DNA from: Skeletonema tropicum
Taxonomy: Eukaryota > Bacillariophyta > Thalassiosirophyceae > Thalassiosirales > Thalassiosiraceae
Reading direction: 5' to 3'
NCBI GenBank assembly: GCA_037178625.1
Contig: CM074128.1
Location: 992,001 to 1,056,000 of the forward strand
Length of the DNA: 64,000 bases
Shown: positions 21,552-30,490 of the stretch, in pieces
How the letters are laid out: every line of letters begins with the position of its first letter
How positions within the stretch are numbered: position 1 is the first letter of the stretch
Notes under the pieces: generated by a model
What the model was told of the DNA's origin: nothing
The model's database searches: none
The model's input: the letters and a program-made list of their open reading frames with translations, nothing else
Made by a program: the position numbers and the translations under genes

Positions 21552-21702
21552 AGGATGTGTATGAAGAGGTTAGATGCTTCTATGTTAGTCAATATTGAGT
21601 GTAACATTCTTCCAAGCAACCCCATCAATAAAGAGAAAGGAGTGCTGACGTACATACATACGAGGCAGGAGGAAGCCCTTCTCACTCTTTTCAGCAGATT
21701 TC
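21552..21702 (+). repeat. Direct repeat copy A
   Basis: About 150 bp starting AGGATGTGTATGAAGAGG and matching 24859-25007 in the same orientation with only scattered substitutions over the first ~95 bp, then small indels. The end is approximate. It lies ~140 bp past the C2/EF-hand stop. Confidence 0.8.
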
Positions 21703-22166
21703 TTCTCTTGATGGCTTGTAAATGTCGTAGTATCTTTTACAACACAGCAGTCACATGGTCATAAGTATAGTCCGGGAAACGCTGTCAATCCCGTAACTGG
21801 TTCCTACGTAGGTACCCCTAGTACACAAGTCATCCGGCACTAGAGATTTCGCACGTAAATAAATTTAAACGAATTCCCACGTTTTTTGCTCATAAATTAG
21901 AATTTGCGCGCCAATGCTTTTTAACAAGACCACATCCCTTCAGACATCCGTGGGGAAATGAACAAAACTACCATGATGATGGCATAGCGTGAAAAATCGA
22001 ATCTCCTTATATACCTTGAAACTCAGTTCGGGCCAGGACCATTTGAGCAGCTGAGACTATGAAGAAACTACTGATCTACCTGCCGGACTGAGTTATAATA
22101 GTCACGCCCCAAACCTCAAAACCAAATACATGCATACGAAATCTCGAAATGCAACCTCTGCCGTCA

Positions 22167-22352
22167 TCAATTCAGCTCAATATGAATGGTATAACCGACC
22201 TCTCTCCACCAATCCTCGCCACCACTTACATATATAGACATTGGACGTTGGTGTGGTTCATTGTTAGTGACTTCATATGGCCATAGCGCTCCACCGGGTA
22301 CCGTCGATGCTGCTACACATATCATCATCAATAATAAACGAATGTCACCCAT
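22167..22352 (-). CDS. Possible small secreted peptide or first exon
   Basis: An ATG-initiated 61-codon ORF starting MGDIRLLLMMICVAASTVPG, which has the shape of a signal peptide, followed by ALWPYEVTNNEP. A good splice donor (TAT|GTAAGTGG) occurs near codon 41, so it could be a first exon, but no continuation was found. The surroundings are gene-poor and decayed, so it may be a remnant or chance. No homology recognised. Confidence 0.2.
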   Translation of the reverse strand: MGDIRLLLMMICVAASTVPGGALWPYEVTNNEPHQRPMSIYVSGGEDWWREVGYTIHIELN

Positions 22353-24235
22353 TTCATTGTTCTATTCCGACCTCTGATCATGACGAGACAACTAAACACT
22401 ACAGAAGAGCTCTCAATAATATGTAATGATCGCTTTGTGCCGTGGAGCTGTTAAGGAGATCCGATTTCACTGACTGTACTACCATCGGCGAACTCAACCT
22501 TGTTATCACCATAGTCCAACACATGGTCATTCCTTGAACAAACTCCAATGGTTTTGTTATTCAAATCAACCTTACCATCCGACAACAAAGACAAAAAAAC
22601 TATTGTATTTTGTTGAAGAGACAGTGTCGTGGTTGGGTGACTTGAGGTTCGATTAGGATGGAATAAGTGCACATATTGTCTCCGAAGAAGGCTGTTGTTT
22701 TGGCGCTACATTGCTTCTGAATAGATCGGAGTGGAATCTTCAGCGACTTCATAAGATTCTTCTGTTTCAGTGAATTAGTTTTCGACGGGTAAAGCTGCAT
22801 ATTGTCACTGCTGACATCGTTGGAATGCGCAAAGTGTATTCTCTCTTATGGATGTTTATCTGATGTCGAATAACACGGATCTGTGGGCCTCATAAATTAT
22901 TATGATGCAACAATAAGATATATCCATCAATGATATGCGTCTAAAGTTCATTATTTTAACAGGTGCTTGTCGTCGATAGTGCTGAAATATTTGTTACAAC
23001 ACCATCGTTCATTGCTCATGAGGAGTTAAGGATACACTTATACTTATTCATGTGCACTAATTGGCTTGCATTTTACATCATATGTAGAAATCGGTAAATA
23101 CCAAGCTGCTCCATTTATTCATAAATATCTATAGGCATCACGAGCATTATATCTTTAATACAACCGCACCATGCTTAGCAAAGTACGCTGATCGGGCGGA
23201 AATCCCATGGTGATGATGTGCTCGATGATCGTTGGCGCCACTTTGGTACCGCTTCTTGGACGATTCCTACGTGCACAAAAAATCTACAAACGGTATTTCT
23301 AACCTTTCCCGGAATAGGGGCGTCATTGTCGACTCCTCCAAGCTTCCCTGCAAAAATTGTTCCAGCGCGCTCTCCTTTTGTGTAGCTTACAACCATGTCA
23401 GAACACCCCATCCACGATGGCCAATAATACACATTCGACAAAAAAGGCGATTGGGAATGCCAAACTAAACACTATCCGAATATAATTATTCCTTGGATGA
23501 CCCATCTATATCTAGTCCTCATTGAGTTATCTTCAATTGTTCCTGGGTGATTTTCAACATTTTTACTAGTTAAAATCACTAGGTAAAATCGCCTAAACAA
23601 CCCATCTGACCCATGCTAATTAACCACTTCAGGACAAATACAGCAGTTACAATCTTGACCAGTGGCTCTATCGACAGCCAATAATGTGTGCTATCACATA
23701 ACACCTGGTTATTCTAGTGCACAAGTATACCAAGAAACTTACCAGGCTACGGAGTGGATATGTCGACATGGTTGCTAGGAATTTTGTGCGAGTTCGAGTT
23801 GGAACTCGTGACTAAAGTGCTTGCTAATCACTTTTTTTACTAGCGAACTCGGGACCTAAATGCTCCTGGAGCAATTTTTTTGCGCGGTAGCAAGGGGCCG
23901 AAAATCGGTGAAGTGATTTGGCGCGGCGCGCTTCGCCATCCGCCTCAAAATCACACAGAACAAAACATCACCAAAACTACCCCATGATGTATGTTCGACC
24001 GCACCGTGCACCATGTTACGGACCTCATCGGAGAACAAACGATGGCTCCATGTACAGCTTGTTGTCTATGTATTCAATGTCTACAGTCATTTTTTGGTTC
24101 GAAATAGGTCTACTTAGTCGTAATGCAATTTGAAATGGGGCGTGGAAAATTGCCATCTTTCGGCATACCTTACCCATCGTGGTCGATATCACAACATTAT
24201 GAACGTTCTAGTGCAGTGAATACATCCTCTGGTGG

Positions 24236-24765
24236 TATATTAGGATTGGGTGGGTCAGTTTTGTATCGTGGTCTGATTTAGAGTCTTCAACTTTGGCAAA
24301 CTCGGTCCAAATACTATCCAGCTTGGTTGCTTTCGCCTTCTTCAACTCGCCTAACCGACGCCGACGCTTGGTGCTAAGGGTGTTTGGAGCCTTTCTATCT
24401 GCAAATCTCGAACAGGCTTAATGAATTTACCGAGATTATTCGTTTCAGTACAAGTTGGAGCTGCTCTCCGCATCACAAAACACTTGGTCTTATGGCTCAC
24501 TGCAAGGTTGTAAAAGCGAGGAAAGACCTTTTCGAGTTCTTCAAAGAAACGATTCACTGGGTCATCTTCCCAATGCCTCTCCTTCAAGACTTTGCCAAGT
24601 CACTTTGTAAGCTCAATTGTATCTTTTGACTTCCACGCCAAATCATTGGCTGTCTTTAGCGTTGCAGCTTGCCTTCTTCGATTTGATCTTCCAATGAGGT
24701 CTGACTGTAGGTGGTAGACGCCCTTCCTTGCTGCAATTCCTTCCGCATGGGCTACTTGATTTCAA
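24236..24765 (-). pseudogene. Decayed coding sequence
   Basis: On the minus strand several neighbouring frames read like one charged, helical protein, but with breaks. LEDQIEEGKLQ is followed in another frame by TLKTANDLAWKSKDTIELTK and an in-frame TGA; then comes KVLKERHWEDDPVNRFFEEL and onward to a stop at about 24351; past it, a further frame gives LKKAKATKLDSIWTEFAKVE. At least two frameshifts and one stop are needed to explain it. Family not recognised; a transposon-borne gene is possible but unproven. Boundaries are approximate. Confidence 0.4.
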
Positions 24766-24858
24766 GTTGCCTCTTACCGACGTATGTTGCACGCTTCACA
24801 ATACTGCTAATGCTAAAGCAAGAGTGCATTCTTGCATTTAGTAGTTTGATGTGAGTAT

Positions 24859-25007
24859 AGGATATGTATGAAGAGGTTAGATGCTTCTATGTTAGTCAAT
24901 ATTGAGTGTAACATTCTTTCAAGTAACCCCATCAATTAAGAGAAAGGAGTGCTGGACGAGGAGGAAGCTCTTTTCACTCATTATTTCACTCTTTTCAGCA
25001 GATTTCA
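24859..25007 (+). repeat. Direct repeat copy B
   Basis: Partner of 21552-21702, starting AGGATATGTATGAAGAGG, about 3.3 kb downstream and in the same orientation. It ends ~200 bp before the V-ATPase subunit H start and so may form part of that promoter. Confidence 0.8.
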
Positions 25008-25205
25008 TTCTTACGCTTTCTTGCTTGATGTGTTGAAAATGACGTACATACTTGGTATATATCTTATGCGAGACAGCAAGTCACGACATCAGTTGAGGAA
25101 TGACGCGAAAAGCGTTGGAAATAAAAAGACATACGTAAGATAAGATAGATGGAACGCATTGCTTGCCACCATTGCCGCGAACATAATAAAACCCACAAAA
25201 CAACC

Positions 25206-26836
25206 ATGTCGCTACCCTCCTCACCCGTCATGGGTGCCTTCACTGGCATCCAATGGGACCCTATGCAAAAATTGCGTCTCACGCAGCCAGAGAAGCTGTT
25301 GCTCCGCTCTGGAGAGGCCAATCCAATTGATTATACACTCAACAATGCCGAGGAGAGCACAGCTTACGTTAAAGTTGTGTTGAAAGTGCTTGCTGAGGCA
25401 AGTGGCGCTAGCGGGCCATCGTCGAAGGTTTCTCATTTGAAGGGGATGTTACCTGATGATGAGGCGCTTCAGATTTTATATACTGATCCTATGGGCGTCG
25501 TTACTCATTACGCCATTACGAAATTGTATGATATCATCTGTTGTCTAAAGGAGAAAAAGGCGGGCAGTGATGTCTCAATCGGAGCAACATTTTACAATGA
25601 AGACGATGGAAATTTATTGGATGAATGGCGGCCATTGCTGCGAGTATTGCATCTCGGGGGTTCGGGCGATGCATTTGCTCAACGTGGTGCCGCCTATTGT
25701 CTTGCTCAAATTCTCATGGCAGGCTGCCCTTCGCAACGATATGCTACGAATAGATCACTCAAAATCAACCATGCCTCTGTTGTGGAGCCCCTTCAGGCAC
25801 TTATTTCTTGGATTACGTCACAGCTTCAATCATCTGCGTCGTCATCCTTGTCGTTGGTAACTCCCACCCTCACTTCACTGATGACATGTCCCGAGGCTCG
25901 CACAATGTTTGCGAATAGTGGGGGCATTGGGTACCTATCTCGCCACCTCCGAAACGGATCTAAGGGCAGCAAAACTAACAGTGGTGCTACTGTTCAACAA
26001 CTATATGAGTTATGCTTTTGTTTGTGGACAATTACTTATGAATGTAATAGTTCGGCGATGATTAGGACAACATTTGTACGTGATCATGCCGTTCATGCTC
26101 TTGTTGATTTGGTATCTAGTGCTCCGAGGGAAAAGGTTGTGAGGGTTGCCCTTTCAGCATTGCGTTCTTTGGCTCAATGTACCGCGGAGGCTTCTCCCAG
26201 TCCTGGCTCGGATAGTAAAAAGGAGGTTACCGGTGCTACATTTTTGAGTGAGATGATTGGATGTGGGTTAATCAAGTATGTTGATCAGATGAAGGAAAGG
26301 CAATGGACGGATATTGATATTGTGGATGATTTGAGTGTACTACACAAGCTTCTCCATGAGAACTTCAAGGAGATGAGCACTTGGGATGTGTACCTTGCCG
26401 AAGTTCAATCTGGAAGTCTCGAATGGGGCTTCTTGCACACTGAGAAGTTCTTCAAGGAAAATGCCAGGAAGTTTGAGGGAGATAACGGTGACTTTTCAGT
26501 TGTGAAGGTGAGTGTTTGTAGAGATATATGATTCACATTCCTCCTTCTTTTCATTTGTGCACTCAGTTTTGACTAATCCATCCTTGACTGCTCTTCTGTC
26601 TCTAACAGATGCTAGTTGCTTTGACAGCCAGCCATGACGAAGAAGTCCAATCTATTGCTTGTTATGATCTTGGTGAATTTGTTCGTCATTACCCCAATGG
26701 AAGAGTGATTGCGAGGAGTCTCGGTGCAAAGGATATTGTCATGAGACTTGTTGACCACAGTAATGAAGAGTTGCAACGCCATGCACTGACAGCGGTTTCT
26801 AAGATGATGGTGTCCAATTGGGCTGCTGTTCATTAA
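25206..26836 (+). CDS. VMA13: V-type H+-ATPase subunit H
   Basis: Two exons: 25206-26507 and 26609-26836, with a 101-nt intron (GTGAGT...AACAG) joining SVVK to MLVALTASHDEE. The product is 509 aa with the ATG at 25206 (ACAACCATG context); an in-frame ATG at 25149 would add 19 residues. The C-terminus is diagnostic: WGFLHTEKFFKENARKFE, then ACYDLGEFVRHYPNGR and ALTAVSKMMVSNW, as in the C-terminal HEAT-like lobe of subunit H. This subunit couples and silences the V1 sector of the vacuolar proton pump. The N-terminal ~350 residues are helical-repeat-like and include a long TDPMGVVTHYAITKLYDIIC segment. Normal length for the family. Confidence 0.93.
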
Positions 26837-27181
26837 GGAAGGGTGGCGGTTTTTTAAATGTCCGTGTTATTAGCATAATAAAGCACGTAGTAAACTGTAA
26901 TTATCAATCGTAAGACTCTTTGTCAGTACGTGCTTCTGTCACAGTGTAAATGTGAAGGAGTGTATGGTTCTTGAAGAAAGTTGAAAGATTTCCCGCCGTG
27001 CCAAAAAGCAGAAAACTCGAACGCACGCGCACCTTTACCAATTTTACCAACTAAGATATGAAGATGCCATCCATGAAGATTGCTTTGGTTCGTGTATATA
27101 TGTAGTTTTGGCCTATCGTTGCCATCACTTGTGTCTGCATACGAAATATCCGAATAGCACATCACCATAAAATCTCTATCA
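26837..27181. other. Spacer between V-ATPase H and the NCL exchanger
   Basis: A 345-bp head-to-tail spacer that must hold the 3' end of the V-ATPase gene and the promoter of the exchanger. An AATAAAGCA stretch at about 26877 could be a polyadenylation signal. Nothing else is recognised. Confidence 0.3.
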
Positions 27182-28873
27182 ATGACGATACCGACGATAG
27201 ACCCCGCCGACGTTGGTGCTACGGGCCTTGCATGGCTGCTCTTTTCCTACGGCTACATTTTGTGCTATGCCTCCAACCTAATCTCGGAAGGATCCGATCT
27301 CCTGCTCCTTGTTCCCTCGCTTGCGGGTCTTGTGGGTGGCGTCGTTCTACCCTTCCTCGGCGCGGTCCCTGATGGTACCATCATGCTCTTTTCGGGTTTG
27401 GGTGATATTGAGAAAGCGCAGGAGACGCTTTCTGTTGGTGTAGGCGCTCTTGCGGGTAGTACAATCATGTTGTTGACTGTGCCCTGGGCACTGAGTGTGT
27501 ATCAGGGCAGAGTTGATTTTGACGATGACAATGATTTGGAGCCAAATTACAAGCAGCCAAAGCTGACAAAATCGTCATTTTTGGATACTGGTGTTGCGCT
27601 CTCCAATGAAGTGAACCAAGGTGCCAGGATGATGATGTTGACTACCCTGCCCTACTTCCTAATTCAAATTCCAGCCTTCTTTCTATCGGGGGACAGAGAA
27701 ACTGTTTCAGAGGGAGAAAAATATTGGGCAATGGCTGGGTTTGTCATCTGTATTTCGTTCTTTGTTCTTTATTTGTATACACAAGTGAAGATGTCAAATG
27801 ATACAATTCATAAGATGAGACGGATCGCTGTCATCAAGGACACGCTGAAGAAGGGAGCTGTTTCCCTGAGGGGAGCTTTGAGAGAAGAAGTAATCAATCT
27901 TGAAAAGAAAGAGACGAAAAGAAAGACGAGCTTTGGTTCAATGTCCGAGGAAACTCCACTGACAAATGGAGGTGGTCTCCACCACCACCAACAGCCATCA
28001 ACTGAAATTTCTGAACTCTTGAAAGGTATTCTCGGAGAAGCGTTCCGTGCTTATGATATCGACGGCGATGGCAACCTCAATATGAAAGAATTCAAAATTT
28101 TCTTGACTGACTTCCACGAAAGTATCAATGATAGCACTGTGGCCGAAGTATTTACGGAGTTTGACAGTGACAAAAGTGGTACTATTGAATTCGATGAATT
28201 TATTGCCGCTTGCTACGTCCTCATTAAAAAATCAAACGAAAAGAATGATGCTGTTGAAAATAGCCGCCATGCACCTGTGCGTCAGGCTCGGAGAGCTACT
28301 ACAATCATGAGTGAGAATTTACTTGACGACGAAGATGACGACGAGGACGAAGAAGTACCAGAGGATTTGACCGCGCTCAGTCCAGAAGATCAACAACGTG
28401 CTATCATACGACGTGCCTTTTCCATGCTCATTGTTGGCACTGGTATAGTTCTTATCTTTTCAGATCCTATGGTAGAAGTGCTATCTGAAATTGCTGCCAG
28501 ATGTAACATCCCTCCATTTTATGTGTCTTTCATCTTGGCCCCTGTGGCTGCGAATGCAAGTGAGGTCATTGCCAGCCAGTACTACGCTTCAAAGAAAACA
28601 AGGAAAACCATAACGGTTGCATTGACTGCTTTGGAAGGGGCAGCTTCAATGAACAACACCTTTTGTTTGTCTATTTTTATGGGATTGATATATTTCAGAG
28701 GTCTGGCGTGGCAATTCTCTGCCGAGACATTAGCAATTGTCTCGGTGCAACTCGTCATGTATATTTATGCTCAACGAAGCAAAATGTCCACAGCAACTGG
28801 GTTCGTAGTGTTGTCCTTTTTTCCTCTGAGCGTAATCTTGGTCGCACTTCTGGAGTATTGTGGGCTCGACTAA
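27182..28873 (+). CDS. NCL-type Na+/Ca2+ exchanger-like protein with EF-hands
   Basis: A 563-residue membrane protein built as two transmembrane halves around a cytosolic EF-hand domain, the layout of the plant/algal NCL group of the cation/Ca2+ exchanger superfamily. The first half has GGVVLPFLGAVPDGTIMLFSGLG (alpha-repeat 1), the second has APVAANASEVIASQYYASKK (alpha-repeat 2). Between them are two complete EF-hands, DIDGDGNLNMKE (near 294-305) and DSDKSGTIEFDE (near 330), then an acidic run (DDEDDDEDEEVPED). It probably exports Ca2+ in exchange for Na+ or H+ from the cytosol and is gated by Ca2+; the ion and membrane cannot be told from sequence. No cleavable signal peptide is obvious, the first membrane span starting near residue 12. 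Confidence 0.9.
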   Translation: MTIPTIDPADVGATGLAWLLFSYGYILCYASNLISEGSDLLLLVPSLAGLVGGVVLPFLGAVPDGTIMLFSGLGDIEKAQETLSVGVGALAGSTIMLLTVPWALSVYQGRVDFDDDNDLEPNYKQPKLTKSSFLDTGVALSNEVNQGARMMMLTTLPYFLIQIPAFFLSGDRETVSEGEKYWAMAGFVICISFFVLYLYTQVKMSNDTIHKMRRIAVIKDTLKKGAVSLRGALREEVINLEKKETKRKTSFGSMSEETPLTNGGGLHHHQQPSTEISELLKGILGEAFRAYDIDGDGNLNMKEFKIFLTDFHESINDSTVAEVFTEFDSDKSGTIEFDEFIAACYVLIKKSNEKNDAVENSRHAPVRQARRATTIMSENLLDDEDDDEDEEVPEDLTALSPEDQQRAIIRRAFSMLIVGTGIVLIFSDPMVEVLSEIAARCNIPPFYVSFILAPVAANASEVIASQYYASKKTRKTITVALTALEGAASMNNTFCLSIFMGLIYFRGLAWQFSAETLAIVSVQLVMYIYAQRSKMSTATGFVVLSFFPLSVILVALLEYCGLD

Positions 28874-28938
28874 AAGATTCATGAGGATTCATTCAGTATA
28901 TGTACGAATGTGATTTGGGGAGGATCCATATTGTATCT

Positions 28939-30078
28939 CTATCTATCTTCCGAAGGTGGCAAAACACCTTCGGCTTCATTAATTGTCAGAACATCTGTTA
29001 GCACTTGCTCTAATACCCTTTTCTCTGGGGGTAGACTTGCTCCATCTATCATTACACAGCAACCTCCACTAGCACAGCCCCATAGCATGCTAATTTTCAA
29101 TGCGTTTGTGTTTATCGCACAATCATCCTTGTTCTGTGTCTTGTAGCTAAGGAATCCATAGACAAATCCAGCGGCAAATGCATCTCCAGCACCAGTTGGA
29201 TCGATTGGCTCCTTCTTCACTGTTTTAACTTTATCAGTCGCTCCATTGTGAATGTGCACGCATCCGTCTGGTCCAAGGGTTACAATCACATGTGTATTTG
29301 GACATTTATCTTGGAAATAGGTGGCAGCATACTTAAAGAATGTTTGTGCTTCAGAATCGGTGTATTTGGTGATGCCCTTTGCTTCAATCTCGCTCAAGAT
29401 TAAAAAGTCTACGTGCTGTAAAACATCCAAGAGTCCTCCATCCCAAGTCTCAGTTGCATCATGTTGTGGCACTAATGATATTGTAATTTCTTTCTTTCCT
29501 TGCTTTATCTCTGCTAACTTGCTTTTGAGCTCGCCATTCCAGAACCCTGGTATATTGAAGTATCCAGATACATGCACATGATGAAGATCATTCATGCTCT
29601 CGTTCATGATGTGAGACCCTCTGAAATCTTCCAAACACCCAAGATGAGTCATAAACGAACGTTCCCCCTTCGCCACAATTACAGCGCAATGCCCAGATGA
29701 TTTCCCTCCGCTGCTTAATAATGTGGCTTCTTCGCCAGTTCCAAAGAAACAACTCGGATAGTCAGATACTCTTCGATTCAACAGAGTAAATCCGTGACTC
29801 TTTGCGTGTGAGGCTAGCATTTTTCCATACTCATCGTTCTCGTTTATCACTGTCTGGAAGTTCACCTGGAATGTAGTATCATCACTGATACCGAAGTTAT
29901 TTATCAAAGAACTCAAATGAGTAGAAGTGTTTATTCCAGATCCACCTGCACGGGTTGTTAAGGGTTGAGAAAGCCTGGCATCCCCACCGACAATCACTTG
30001 GGGTGTCTTAGGGTCGAGGTAGCAATATATATCGGCAAATGCATCGCCTACGATGCTGATTAGTTTCTTCTTTGCCAT
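28939..30078 (-). CDS. pfkB-family carbohydrate/nucleoside kinase
   Basis: A 379-residue protein from the ATG at 30078 (the frame extends two codons further but without ATG). It shows the ribokinase/pfkB fold signatures: VGDAFADIYCYLD at the N-terminus, a GGDARLSQPLTTRAGGSGIN substrate-binding segment near residues 30-52 (first pfkB signature region), and DPTGAGDAFAAGFVYGFL (second signature, with the catalytic Asp in GAGD) near 295-312. The enzyme phosphorylates a sugar or nucleoside with ATP. The substrate is not evident; ribokinase, fructokinase and adenosine kinase relatives share these motifs. No targeting peptide is seen, so cytosolic. It is convergent with the NCL exchanger (65-bp gap). 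Confidence 0.9.
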   Translation of the reverse strand: MAKKKLISIVGDAFADIYCYLDPKTPQVIVGGDARLSQPLTTRAGGSGINTSTHLSSLINNFGISDDTTFQVNFQTVINENDEYGKMLASHAKSHGFTLLNRRVSDYPSCFFGTGEEATLLSSGGKSSGHCAVIVAKGERSFMTHLGCLEDFRGSHIMNESMNDLHHVHVSGYFNIPGFWNGELKSKLAEIKQGKKEITISLVPQHDATETWDGGLLDVLQHVDFLILSEIEAKGITKYTDSEAQTFFKYAATYFQDKCPNTHVIVTLGPDGCVHIHNGATDKVKTVKKEPIDPTGAGDAFAAGFVYGFLSYKTQNKDDCAINTNALKISMLWGCASGGCCVMIDGASLPPEKRVLEQVLTDVLTINEAEGVLPPSEDR

Positions 30079-30490
30079 TATCAAGGAGTCGACGCCACGT
30101 CGGGAGAGGAAGGAACCTATTCACTCAAGCTACGGAAGAATTTGTATGGATTCAAGCAGGAAACCACAACTGGTTCCAACACCTTCAGGATCGATGAAGC
30201 GGGGATTGAGAAGCAATCCGAGGACCCTTGTCTCTCTATCACTGCCTCTGCCTACTTACCATGCAGCATATTATTTTAATTTCATTCATGCATTTCGTCC
30301 TCTCAATCGAATTTATTGTATCAGCAGCGCAACCAGGGGGCGAAGCGCCCTCGCGCCGCCCCCAAAATAGTTGTCGATTCTAAAGGAGGCGGAACTAAAG
30401 CAGGCTGAGGTTCATTGAAAGAGAATAGGATAAGTATGACAGGAATGCTACTTTAAGTGACAAAAACTTCACTGGAATAATCTCTCTCAA
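30079..30490. other. Spacer with a GC-rich inverted-repeat patch
   Basis: A 412-bp spacer between the pfkB start and the USP stop, both on the minus strand. At about 30335-30363 a GC-rich patch (GGGGGCGAAGCGCCC followed by GCGCCGCCCCC) can fold on itself and stands out from the AT-rich flanks. It may be a small repeat insertion; otherwise nothing is seen. Confidence 0.35.

Larger units (their letters stand above)
21416..25148. other. 3.7-kb gene-poor, repeat-bearing region
   Basis: No intact gene was recognised between the C2/EF-hand gene and the V-ATPase gene. The stretch holds a direct-repeat pair (21552-21702 and 24859-25007), a GC-rich patch in AT-rich surroundings (about 23890-23955), a short ORF with a signal-peptide-like start (22167-22352, minus) and frame-broken coding remnants (about 24236-24765 and, less clearly, 23175-23441, both minus). 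It reads as a site of old insertions and decay. Confidence 0.55.

Noticed and set aside
24090..24110. tRNA T-loop-like GGTTCGAAAT
   Set aside because: No matching acceptor, anticodon or D-arm could be folded around it.
21552..25007. LTR retrotransposon
   Set aside because: No reverse transcriptase, integrase, primer-binding site or TG...CA ends were seen; repeats are only ~150 bp.
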